Shown: positions 10,230 through 18,699, numbered from the stretch's first letter. The stretch is DNA of 32,000 nt from Owenia fusiformis (GCA_903813345.2 CAIIXF020000089.1:1-32000); one strand, 5' to 3'. Program-made: numbers and translations. The notes: generated by a model not told the origin, from the sequence alone.

Positions 10230-10239
10230 AGAGGGGAGG
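10230..10239 (+). other. Polypurine tract
   Basis: AGAGGGGAGG ends two bases before the 3' LTR, the expected place for the plus-strand primer of an LTR element. Confidence 0.65.
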
Positions 10240-10241
10240 TA

Positions 10242-11416
10242 TGTAGCGACCCTGGGTTGGCTACCCTTGCAAATGCCAACCTTATTCCCAGTCTCGCTAC
10301 TTCCCTTCCGCTCCAGAGCGCGAATACTTCCGCTGCAGGGTCAGGGTAATAGTTGCTTGAGCTATATAGTTTTTGTATCGGGACAACTATTTTGCAAGGG
10401 TTTTTTAATGTAAAGCATTTTGTGAGGTAACTACTTTTTGTAAGGGTTTATCTCGCGAGAAGTTTCGCGAGAAGAGAGTTGGCGCCATATTTTTCCCCAC
10501 GAGGAAGTTTTGATTTAAATTGCGATGTTTTAGATTCGTTTTTCGACACTTGATCGGGCCTGATCAATCGTCATGGCAGCCAGGGAGATGGAGAGAGTGG
10601 CCGCAAGATTGAGGTTGTATTTTTATATTTGAACTCCACTGCAGTGCTGAGCATACTTGTAGAAATATTGTGAATCATTTTCAGTTTATTTTTCTTTGAC
10701 TTTTGAGAGTCATCTGAGTTTGACATTGGATTTGATTGGGTTATTTGTAACAGTTGATCTACTGTGATTGATTTTCTTTGAGAGAATTATGTAATTTTTG
10801 GCTGGAAGATCTGGCCTAGTTTTGATATGCTCAGCGCGCAGGTGAGATTTTTCACAGCGCCACCTTTTGACTATCGCTTTACTTAAAGCTCGATGTTGTT
10901 TTAATTGTAAGCGCTCATATAGCCGCCATCTTACTTAAGTCATTTGTAATCTTTCTGCCATGTAATTTCCTATGATTTCATTTGATAGATAAAACTGATG
11001 TAAAACCAAATCTCATTATTTATTTACAATTAAACTTTAAAACTTTACTTGATTTGTTGTGTTGATTGTTTGTAGTCATTGATTGATGGTTTAGATGGAA
11101 TAACAGTAAAATGGCCCTATAATTAACTTCTGATATCTTCCTAACTTCATTCATATTTGTTCAATTAGTGTTTCCAACTTTTGTGTCTATTCATAGATGG
11201 CAGCACTTTACAGATAGTCAAGCAATCAATCTCTTTCAGCTCAAATCCGATTCACTACGTGCTTTGACCGGTCAGCTTACCACGCTACCATTTGTTTGCT
11301 CGTTCGGTCCAGTTTGTTTGTTTGTTTGTACGGGTTGCTTTGTTGTAGGATTGGTTAATTGATTGATTGGGCAGCCCGTACGTGGCAGTTTCGGGATTAA
11401 GACCGGAGCTGTTACA
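10242..11416 (+). repeat. 3' LTR
   Basis: It matches the 5' LTR at a constant offset of 2,651 bases. I noticed no substitution or gap on reading both through. The YY1-type and TCTCGCGAGA sites are present again. It ends TTACA and is followed by the right CTAG. Confidence 0.93.
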
Positions 11417-11620
11417 CTAGTATAATATCAACCCCCGTTTATTTGTGATTTACTTCGTAAATATGAGCATATACCTGCACGTCATTTGAGAGATCAAAGA
11501 TATTATTGCCTTTCAACTCGTCATAGCATGTCTTCTAAAAGAAGTACCATATTTCAGGCTATAACTTTGTGGAATGATTTGAATCATTTACAATTTTTAC
11601 TGTTCGGAACACTAACCTAG
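11417..11620 (+). pseudogene. Host LINE, part 3: C-terminal end after the LTR element
   Basis: After the right CTAG copy the LINE resumes as FICDLLRKYEHIPARHL, RYYCLSTRHSMSSKR and IFQAITLWNDLNHL, ending at TAG 11618-11620. This is the usual ORF2 tail with its ITLWNDL motif. Removing the LTR element and one CTAG joins it to the piece ending at 7590, although the joined frame still contains stops. The LINE therefore was already dead, or decayed, independently of the LTR insertion. Confidence 0.8.
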
Positions 11621-11990
11621 ATGCTACTATGAATGGAGCTTTAATTCATATTGTTAGCTATTATATACATACAAGTCTTGAGTTATTATCTATTTACCCT
11701 TAAAAACAACAATTTTTCCGAAATTCAATGGTTTCATTGCTTATCATGTAACCATCATTTCAACCTTGAAGATCAAAGGAAAAATCATTATTTCAACCCT
11801 TTGCGCAACCATAACTTCACCCAATCTTTTCAATCCTTTTAACATTAAGTTGCAATGGTTACGCAACCATTTGTGAGAAACCATTCAATTACAACCATTA
11901 CCCATTGAAATAAACAGTTACAATTGATTGCACCCATTGACGGGGAACTGCAACTATTGCAACTATTAATCCTCTTAATGAACGCTCATG
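11621..11990. other. Non-coding stretch rich in CAACCAT words
   Basis: No gene is visible. From about 11740 to 11910 the words CAACCAT, AACCATT and CAACCATT recur irregularly (about eight times), suggesting a decayed simple repeat. Confidence 0.5.
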
Positions 11991-11991
11991 G

Positions 11992-12184
11992 GCAGACCCG
12001 TAGCCAGCTTTTGCACTTTTGAAAAAGTTCCAAGGGGATTCACATTCGAAAACTATGGCCCAAAAATGGCCAAAATCACTTGAAAAGTCCTCAATATGGT
12101 GAAAAACTGCATGAATTTGAAATAATTTTTGGCCAGGGCGAACAGCCCCCCCCACCCTCCTAACACCCCTGTCTACGAGCCTGG
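11992..12184. repeat. Short interspersed repeat with imperfect inverted ends
   Basis: The left end CAGACCCGTAGCCAGC and the right end CTGTCTACGAGCCTGG are imperfect inverted copies (roughly CAGRCYCGTAGMCAG). Inside are a C8 run and CACCCTCC. I believe similar repeats with a CCCGTAGCCAG start and a C-rich core are scattered in other marine invertebrate genomes, but I cannot check this here. Confidence 0.5.
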
Positions 12185-12189
12185 AGGAC

Positions 12190-12402
12190 AATGATAAGTT
12201 TAATGATATCAGAAGTAAAGATGCTAAAATAGCTCAGTTCACTCCTACATAACACATGATTTACATATCGGAAACACTAGCACTTTCTCAATTAATCATT
12301 AGAGCCCTCTGATCTGGAATGCAGTACCCGATGACATTAAAATCTGACTCAAAAATATTTAAGGCGCATTTCAAATCCGATGTCTTCAAGCATTATATTT
12401 AG
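12190..12402 (+). pseudogene. Third LINE ORF2 tail, frameshifted
   Basis: PLIWNAVPDDIK (from 12306) continues, after a one-base frameshift near 12342, as SDSKIFKAHFKSDVFKHYI and a stop at 12400-12402. WNxxPDDIK followed by FKxxFKSxxFKHY is the standard end of CR1/Jockey-type ORF2. Upstream, frames are broken but IRSKDAKIAQF is recognisable. It is distinct from the LINE tail at 11417-11620. Confidence 0.75.
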
Positions 12403-12409
12403 CTTCAAG

Positions 12410-12660
12410 TCAGATAAACTTCATTATCCCATCAAACGAAGTTCGGAGGGATATAGGGAACGCCTCCGTCCGTCCGTCCGTCCGTCCGTCCGTCCGTCCG
12501 TCCGTACGTACGTCTGTCCGTCCGTCCAGGCAATAACTCAAATACCGTTAGGCCGATTTTGTTCATATTTTGTACACATATACCCTATGGGGGTAGAAGT
12601 TCAGCTCGAAAGCCGATTTTCAAAATGGCCGCTCATTTCAAAATGGCGCCCATTTTAGTG
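12410..12660. repeat. (CCGT)n microsatellite with flanking dispersed repeat
   Basis: About 16 CCGT-type units (two ACGT variants) run from 12465 to 12527. They are followed by GCAATAACTCAAATACCG and a module with ACCCTATGGGGGTAG, then TTTTCAAAATGGCCGC. The same module, more diverged, recurs three times inside the galaxin intron at 20840-21420. An open frame reads PSVRPSVRPSVR through the microsatellite; it is not a gene. Confidence 0.8.
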
Positions 12661-12820
12661 CCGACTTTACAGTAATTAAGGTGCAATATGTAAAACTATG
12701 CGTTTTTGTTGCATAAACAATCAGACGAGATTATTATTTACTCTACGCTATACAACTTTATTTTTATACATCGTTGGCTTAGTTCTGTGTGCAATCATTA
12801 ATACATATGATTGATAAATT
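12661..12820. other. Spacer before the foldback element
   Basis: AT-rich DNA with no feature I can name. Confidence 0.5.
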
Positions 12821-13312
12821 AGTACCCCGGACAGGTTGTATGATGCAGTCGTTTTTTTACTCTATATTTGCAATAGAACAACCATTCTTATTGAAATTTT
12901 CCTATTTTATTCTGGAGACAATTTCCAACATGGAAAAAAAAATATTTTAACGTAATTCCTAATTTTATGATTTTGATAGACTTTATTCAAAAACACTCCA
13001 CTGTCAATAAAATACAGGTTTTGCTTGAACAATTAAACTTTTTACGTCATTTCAGAGATTGTCTAGCTATTGAATTTTTGACAGCCTAAAGTATTTCCAG
13101 GTGTATTTGATGCCATATTAATTATGGCTGATTATTGTTATTCATTTTTGTCATATACGATAGGCCTAATAAGCCTATTATTACAGTGCATTAGGCCAAT
13201 GAAAAACTTGTCACTCGGGGTCATGTTTTCTCTGAAAACGCACCTTTTTTATCCACTGGGTTCCGCCACCGTCACTCAGCATGCAAGCCCGTGGCACGTA
13301 AATTGGGTTTCT

Positions 13313-13463
13313 AGACAACTCATCCCAAGACAACTCATCCCGAGACAAGTCATCCCTAAGACAACTCATCCCAAGACAAGTTATCCCCGAGACAACTCAT
13401 CCCAAGACATCTCATCCCAAGACAACTCATCCCAAGACATCTCATCCCAAGACAACTCATCCC
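13313..13463 (+). repeat. 15 bp minisatellite, left arm
   Basis: About ten units of AAGACAACTCATCCC, alternating near the end with AAGACATCTCATCCC. An open frame through it reads SSQDNSSQDI and is a product of the repeat. Confidence 0.92.
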
Positions 13464-14143
13464 ACTTGTATAATTGATAAATTATTTTGTCCTCTATATT
13501 ATATACCCTTTTCATTTTTATGATTACAAAGTGATTTTTGATTACACACTAAATTTTTAATACTGATTTTTAGCGTTTTGAATGGTACTTGAAAGTTATG
13601 TTTTACTTGTTAGTACTGCCGCTATTTTGATTAATTCTGGGTTTTTCTAAATATATTTGAGAATATAGAATTGAACATAAAAGTCAATAACATTATTTCC
13701 AAATTTAGTCATCATAAATCTTAAAGTTTGAAATTGGCTTAGGCCAAAATATTTTTAAACAAAAACTGAATTAATCTGAGAGAATTATTCTGATAGCACC
13801 TTGGATAATACATTCTAACGGAGTTAATCCTACACCTTTGATGATCTTTGATTTAATTATCAAAGTATATATTAATTTGAACATGTTTAACTTTATCCCA
13901 ATCAGTCGACAAAAAGTAACTAAAACTAGGCTAAACCAACTACAAAATACAAAAATATTAAGTAAATACAGCAAGACAAAATATGAAATGTGTTTAAAAT
14001 ACAGCATGAAAATGTATATTATAAAAAAAAGATATTTCATGAGTAGTGTGCTAACTGCTAAAATCTCTAAATATTTTTCATTCTTTCAAAAGTGAAAATT
14101 AATTGACGAATGTATAAATTATGTTATATTTCAAGTTGGGTAG

Positions 14144-14320
14144 AGTTGTCTAGGGGATGAGTTGTCTTGGGATGAGATGTCTTGGGATGAGATGTTTTGG
14201 GATGAGTTGTCTTGGGATGAGATGTCTTGTGATGAGATGTCTTGGGATGAGTTGTCTTGGGATGAGATGTCTTGGGGATGAGTTGTCTTGGGATGAGTTG
14301 TCTTAGGGATGAGTTGTCCT
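14144..14320 (-). repeat. 15 bp minisatellite, right arm (reverse complement)
   Basis: About twelve units of GGGATGAGTTGTCTT and GGGATGAGATGTCTT form the exact opposite strand of the left array, including the alternation of the two unit types. Confidence 0.92.
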
Positions 14321-14615
14321 GTTACCCGTAAATTGTACCATGCTTTTAAAATGTCAGGTCTCCCTGACAATTTCATGACAAAATTTAACACAGCTGTATT
14401 AACATCTCTGAAGGATCTAATGCTAAGAATACTTCAAATAGGAGATTCGTGATGTTTTACTTCATTTTGGACAGTATTGAACAGTGACCGGGTTGAACTC
14501 ATGTCCGTGGACAAGAAGATTGACCTCCTCTATCTGGGTACAATCTAGGGAACGCTTAGAGACCCAGAGCAACACGTTTTTATTGGCCTAATGCACTGTA
14601 ATAATACTGAATATG

Positions 14616-15110
14616 ACTTAAAGTAACACATTTAAGAATTTCGACAATTTAAGCGATATGAGTCAAGAAAATAGTCTTACCTTTCTATTAGGATGGGTTC
14701 AGGTGCCAAAAATAACTGATCCATGGATATATATCATTTTGAAATTTGGATGCAAGAAATATTTTTTCGGAGCCATGTTTTTTTACGACTCATAACAGGA
14801 AATAGATTATCTAAATGAAAACTGAATTTACATCATCAATCCTGGTTTTGACTTAAAAATTTACCGAAATAGATATTTAAATATTATTAAAATTATTATT
14901 GACTATTTTTTTATTAATCTTATGCAGTGAGATGATTGAATCCAGCTGTCGGTGGTTCGATTCCCGGTCGGAACTGTGTTTTTTTTTCTTTTTTATATAT
15001 CTCTCAGACACAATTTTTTTTAAAAATCTCTTTTTATACAACATATAGTCATATCTATTACTTTTTGAGGTTTTAGATTTTAGATACATCGTAAATGTGT
15101 TACTTTAAGT
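14616..15110. mobile_element. MITE nested in the right foldback arm
   Basis: ACTTAAAGTAACACATTTA at 14616-14634 is mirrored perfectly by TAAATGTGTTACTTTAAGT at 15092-15110. The segment is absent from the corresponding place in the left arm, where both sides of the insertion point are recognisable, which shows it is an insertion. The flanks TGAATATGA and TGAATAACA match at seven of nine bases, possibly a worn 9 bp duplication. There is no coding capacity. Confidence 0.75.
14929..14975 (+). other. tRNA-like 3' half (B box) relic
   Basis: GGTTCGATTCC at 14954-14964 is a perfect RNA polymerase III B box, followed by CGGTCGGAAC, which looks like a T stem and acceptor strand. The 5' half has no A box and no matching acceptor strand, so this is a tRNA or SINE relic and not a working tRNA. 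Confidence 0.45.
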
Positions 15111-15551
15111 GAATAACAATAATCAGCCACAATTATTAATATGGCAACAGATATATCTGGAAAGATTTTAGGCGGCCGTAAATTCAATAGCCAGACAATA
15201 TTTGAAATGACGTTAAAAGTTCAATTGTTCAAGCAAAAAGCTGTATTTTATTGACAGTGTAGTATTTTTGAAAAAAAGCCCGTCAAAATCATAAAATTGG
15301 AAATTATGATAAAATATTTATTTTCCATGTTGGAAATTGTCTCTAGAATAAATCTTGAAAATTTCAATAAGAATGGTTGTTCTATTGCAAATATAGAGTA
15401 AAAAAATGACTGCATCATACAACCTGTCCGGGGTACTATCTATTAAACTTTTTGTTAAATTTATAATTTTTCTTTGGAACAACTAATAACCTCAATAAAT
15501 CAGAAATATTTTCAAAAGCAAATCAGTAATGTGGACAATAATGTATATTAA

Positions 15552-16009
15552 CCCTTAAATGGTTTTTGGGGTCATTCTTTGCAATAATTATATCAGAAAT
15601 AATCATTCTATCAACATGAAATTAATTCCATCTAATCCTCAATTAATTCAATTCCTTTCAGATAAAACAAACCAGATATAAATCGCATTATGACTTTTTG
15701 TGCTACCTGAGGCCAAAGAACATCACTATCACTGAAACATATTCAATTAATACAGTGTTATATATTAATGCTACGAAATGTTACAAAGTGCTAAAACACC
15801 TGACCCCTTATGATTAGGTTTACACATATTTCGATGAATTCATGATAGATCATGCATACATATTCTGAAAGGTAATAGATTAACCTATGTAAAACTGAAG
15901 TCAGAATGAAAAAAGCTTCTCTGGTTGCAAAGTAATTGCAAAATATATCTTGGGGTTTGGACCCCAAAAACCTTTAGAGGGTGTAAAAAACAAAAAAAAC
16001 ATTTAAGGG
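15552..16009. mobile_element. piggyBac-type MITE
   Basis: The element starts CCCTTAAATG and ends CATTTAAGGG. TTAA lies directly outside each end (15548-15551 and 16010-16013), which is diagnostic of piggyBac-type insertion. Near the ends GTTTTTGGGGTC is matched by GGACCCCAAAAAC after a short insertion on the right. There is no transposase. It lies 59 bases before the candidate first exon of the galaxin-like gene and so may contribute to its promoter region. Confidence 0.8.
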
Positions 16010-16068
16010 TTAAACAATGACAATTATTGGATGATAACTAACATGTACCTCTAAACGATAAGATCAAC

Positions 16069-16109
16069 ATGCTTGGCGTAAGGAAAATTCTTGCGCTTTG
16101 TCTTCTAAG
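16069..16109 (+). CDS. Candidate first coding exon with signal-like start (galaxin-like gene)
   Basis: An ATG in good context (AACATGC) opens MLGVRKILALCLL and reaches a near-perfect donor, AAG followed by GTATGT, leaving phase 2. The hydrophobic core is short for a signal peptide. The only acceptor of matching phase in the open stretch starting near 18354 is TATAG at 18390-18394. Joining there gives LCLLRKNQTLKEKY, which runs into the Cys-bearing exon below. The model is consistent but unproven, and an intermediate exon near 17342 also fits by phase. Confidence 0.35.
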
Positions 16110-16306
16110 GTATGTATCTAATAGTTAGTACTTATTTTATAATTGACCCATGGAATTCAGAGGGTTATTCTCTTATTTTGCGGTCGATATTTTCACAGAA
16201 TTCTTAGTATTTGTAGAGTTTGTGTTTAATTAATAGGTCAGTGTTGCTGTATTATACAATGGTTAAAGATTTATAGGATATCCTATAATTTTGAGGAATA
16301 TCTTTT

Positions 16307-16548
16307 TTATTCCATAATACAACTGTTTTCCCAGGGAAATATGAATGAATAAAAATCGTATTATATCGTATTACATAAAAAAAATCGTATTGTCCCCGAG
16401 AAAAATCGTATTGGAGCGTATTATATGAAAAAATCGCATTGTCCCCGGGGAAAAATCGTATTGGAGCATTAACCTATTTCCAGTTATTTTCTCCCAGTTA
16501 TCTGCATTATCCAAATGTAGCATTTTAGAGGGGTGTATTATGGAATAA
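16307..16548. repeat. Palindromic element with 15 bp inverted ends
   Basis: TTATTCCATAATACA at the left and TGTATTATGGAATAA at the right are exact inverted copies. Inside, a segment of about 56 bases occurs twice in tandem, with AAAAATCGTATTGGAGC and CATTGTCCCCG words. It appears to be a MITE-like dispersed repeat. Confidence 0.65.
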
Positions 16549-16550
16549 AT

Positions 16551-16734
16551 AGGTTATTTCTGGTCGGGATTGAATATTGTTTTATTCCTCGGAAAATATG
16601 ATATTGACCTTGGGGCTATATGATATTGACACTCGGTCGCTGTGCTCCCTCGGTAATATTATATTACCCTTCGGTCAATATCATATTGTCCCTCGGAATA
16701 AAACCCAAATCCAATCCCTCCCAGTAAAGAACCT
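16551..16734. repeat. Palindromic element with GGGATTG and GATATTGACC arms
   Basis: AGGTTATTTCTGGTCGGGATTG at the left end is mirrored by CCAATCCCTCCCAGTAAAG at the right. Further in, GGAATAAAAC mirrors GTTTTATTCC, and TGATATTGACC mirrors GGTCAATATCA. The whole segment folds on itself. It abuts the preceding palindrome. Confidence 0.65.
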
Positions 16735-16750
16735 TTATATCTACGGGGTG

Positions 16751-16806
16751 ATATTGATATCTGCACGAGAGAGCAAAGCGAACGAGTGCATTTATCAATA
16801 TCAACG
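16751..16806. repeat. Short hairpin
   Basis: GATATTGATATCTGCAC is faced by GTGCATTTATCAATATC around a loop rich in AGAGCAAAGCGA. Confidence 0.55.
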
Positions 16807-16854
16807 AGAAGATTAAAATGATATTCTGAAAAAAAATCATAGGATGTTTTTATT

Positions 16855-17142
16855 TTGCTACACTTACAAGTAGTGTACTAAATGTATAATATCATTGCAA
16901 AATGAATTTCATGCCAAATAGGGTCAATTTGGCGGGAAATCAACAACCGGAGTATATTGTCACAATATCCTCCGCATATTGGGGTTTCCGGAGTATATCG
17001 TCACGATATCCTCCACCCGGAGTATACCATCACGATATCCTCCGCCCGGAGAATATAATCACGATATCCTCCGGTTATTCATTTTGCCAATAAAATTTAT
17101 TTTTTAATGTTATTATACATTTAGTACAGCAAGTGTAGGATA
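16855..17142. mobile_element. MITE containing four tandem hairpin units
   Basis: The left arm CTACACTTACAAG and GTACTAAATGTATAATA is mirrored on the right by TATTATACATTTAGTAC and AAGTGTAG. The centre (about 16946-17075) holds four units of roughly 29 bp such as CCGGAGTATATCGTCACGA, each closing on itself with CTCCG. The last three units are contiguous at 29 bp spacing. The first is separated by a short spacer. It is non-coding; the open frame through it (YSSRYPPP-like) is a by-product. Confidence 0.7.
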
Positions 17143-17341
17143 ATCTAGAATAGCTGAATAGGCACGTCGCCCCATTCAGTTTATCTCCGCAAGAATATTT
17201 GGATGTCTAGAGTCAAACACATATACACTATGTTTGAAACCAAGGGACATCAAAATTAACGTTATCAATTAATATCATGTATATGTCTAAAATGCTAACA
17301 TCCAGTTGGTCTATCTTTAGAACTTATTTTCACTGTCCTAG

Positions 17342-17470
17342 GCATATTACGACACGTGGGACATGCTGTAATTCCAAGGAGTCGTACGACTCACTGTATA
17401 ACATTTGTTGTACATTTATTTTAGTTTGTGTTTTGTACGCTATATATCCGCTGGAATGGTTAAGACTAAG
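17342..17470 (+). CDS. Possible additional exon with a CC-x12-CC motif
   Basis: A pyrimidine-rich acceptor (TTTTCACTGTCCTAG) is followed by a frame reading TTRGTCCNSKESYDSLYNICC, with the CC, Tyr and CC spacing of the galaxin repeat. It could take phase 2 from the exon at 16069. The downstream donor is unclear, and TFILVCVLYAIYP after the motif is hydrophobic, unlike the rest. The end given is nominal. It may be a degenerate exon or chance. Confidence 0.2.
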
Positions 17471-17684
17471 AAACCATACGTTTTATTTATATTCGTTTGA
17501 GTGTAACGAATTAGAATATAAATTATTTCTACATATTACTACAGAGTGTAGCTTTAAGGGTTACGAAAATCGAACGCTATTTTCGAATGCGAGTAGAATA
17601 TGAGTGAGTGAATAGGTGTGTAGTGTTTAGGAGAGACGAAATCATTCTGGCTACGTCGTCTATACAGTGAACACCTTCTTAAAC

Positions 17685-17989
17685 CAAGGAGGATTGGCTC
17701 CCAGAGTGCACCACCGATATTCTGTCCCATATATGGGTATGTCGTAATACAAAATTCGAATTCAAACAGCCGCCATTTTGTTCACTTCAACATTTAAATC
17801 GTGAATTTTGGTCTTATTTCCAAACGAAAAATTCCAAAACTCACAAGAAATGATCGAGATATTGGTTCGAATCTTTTGAACTGTTTATTTTGAATTTATA
17901 GTCGGTTTTAATTTCAGAAAATAACGACATTTCGACGTTTTCATTGTTGGAAAATATCGAGTTTCGATCCTGGGAGCCAATCCTCCTTG
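17685..17989. mobile_element. MULE-type MITE with perfect 9 bp target duplication
   Basis: CAAGGAGGATTGGCTCCCAG and its exact reverse complement form 20 bp ends of a 305 bp element. TTCTTAAAC lies immediately outside each end (17676-17684 and 17990-17998). Nine bases is the Mutator-like signature. There is no coding capacity; the interior contains GCCGCCATTTTG. The perfect ends and duplication point to a fairly young insertion. Confidence 0.88.
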
Positions 17990-18394
17990 TTCTTAAACGT
18001 CATTGCAGGTTAAACATGTTCAACGTTCGATAGGTTCCATGCATTAGTTCATACCTTTTCAGGCCACATTCCGAGGCTCCTCACATAGAGGTTTAATGGT
18101 GAAAATTAATGCATTCAATCAATCGAAAGTTTTTTCAACATATCATTAAGTCTCAGTCTTTACTATTTTATGTACTAGTAATTCAAATCAACTCAGACAT
18201 GCATCTGTAGGCATAACTTATTACCGATGTTCATTAATGATGCGAAAATTTACACAACTGGAAAATTATCTGATGTAATTCAATGGGTCCTGGCCTTAAT
18301 AATTAATAAACGAGATGCGACCTCTAGCCAAAGCTATTTTTAATATCTAATGAGTGTCATGTTATTTAAAAGCGCAACGCTTTGTAATGTATAG

Positions 18395-18699
18395 AAAGAA
18401 CCAAACGCTCAAAGAGAAGTATAACAACATCAACAACAAACATATGTGTCTTGAGTGTGTTCCTATCGTTGGCCCCCTGGACCCTTTTTATCTGGATTTT
18501 GACCCATTTGTTGGTTGGAATTTTGGCGGAGAAAATAACAAATGTCAACATGGCTATACACTAGCTTTTGGACAATGTTGCAAAATTGTACCAACTACGA
18601 CTGCTGATGAAGACGAAGACGGACTTCCTATCCCTAATCGAGTGGAAGACAGTATAGCATCTACGGAAGCTCCTTTACCAGATGATTTATTCGAATATA
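18395..18699 (+). CDS. Galaxin-like gene, acidic N-terminal exon
   Basis: The open stretch from 18354 follows a stop and begins at GTG, so it is best read as an exon entered by splicing. TATAG at 18390-18394 is the acceptor fitting phase 2. Contents are a KNQTLKEKY stretch, MCLECVPIVGPLDP, FVGWNFGG, then CQHGYTLAFGQCCKI. This is followed by TTTADEDEDG and an acidic, Ser/Thr/Pro-rich tail ending LPDDLFEY. A donor at 18700 (ATA then GTGTGT) is weak but leaves phase 1, exactly what the next exon needs. Cys pairs and acidic linker fit a secreted matrix-type protein. Both borders are inference. Confidence 0.45.

Larger units (their letters stand above)
8766..10241 (+). other. Non-coding interior of the LTR element
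   Basis: Only short open frames occur and none resembles a retroelement protein. A strong 3' splice-site-like sequence, TTTTGTTTTCCAG followed by GTTGACATG, lies at about 9085-9109. The interior could therefore contain a spliced leader or captured host exon, but there is no evidence of a conserved product. Confidence 0.7.
7591..11416 (+). mobile_element. Non-autonomous LTR retrotransposon, 3.8 kb, no gag or pol
   Basis: Two 1,175 bp direct repeats start TGTAGCGACC and end GCTGTTACA, bracketing a 1,476 bp interior. A primer-binding-like TGG sits one base after the 5' LTR, a polypurine stretch sits just before the 3' LTR, and CTAG flanks the whole. No protease, reverse transcriptase, RNase H, integrase or gag pattern is seen in any frame of the interior. 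It therefore resembles LARD/TRIM-type elements moved in trans. Reading the two LTRs against each other I found no mismatch, so the insertion is young. Its orientation follows from the primer site and the purine tract. Confidence 0.93.
12821..15437. mobile_element. Foldback DNA element with very long inverted arms
   Basis: The left end AGTACCCCGGACAGGTTGTA is matched exactly by TACAACCTGTCCGGGGTACT at the right end. The arms continue for several hundred bases: matched blocks include TTGCAATAGAACAACCATTC, GACAATTTCCAACATGG, GGCTGATTATTGTTATTCA and ATTATTACAGTGCATTAGGCC. Similarity is imperfect, so the arms have diverged. The right arm is lengthened by a nested MITE. Each arm ends inwardly in a 15 bp minisatellite, and a 680 bp AT-rich spacer separates the arms. 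No transposase was found. Termini starting AG with long inverted repeats recall Polinton ends, but no 6 bp duplication is visible. Flanks GATAAATTA and TATCTATTA match at six of nine positions. The class is undecided. Confidence 0.8.

Noticed and set aside
12380-12658. 92-codon frame reading PSVRPSVRPSVR
   Set aside because: It is a translation of the (CCGT)n microsatellite between a LINE tail and a dispersed repeat.
13313-14320. CRISPR-like regular repeats
   Set aside because: The 15 bp units are directly adjacent without unique spacers, and the genome is eukaryotic.
13124-14391. Two open frames encoding SSQDNSSQDI-type repeats
   Set aside because: Both are products of the 15 bp minisatellite in opposite arms of the foldback element.
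14929-14975. Functional tRNA gene
   Set aside because: Only the T arm and B box are present; there is no A box, D arm or pairing acceptor strand.
12821-15437. Polinton/Maverick virus-like transposon
   Set aside because: The AG/CT ends and long inverted arms are suggestive, but there is no polymerase, integrase or capsid gene and no 6 bp target duplication.
16946-17075. CRISPR-like 29 bp palindromic repeats
   Set aside because: There are only four units, contiguous or nearly so, inside a MITE with inverted ends; no spacers or cas genes.
16902-17093. 63-codon frame over the hairpin array
   Set aside because: It follows the 29 bp repeat units and has no relation to a protein family.
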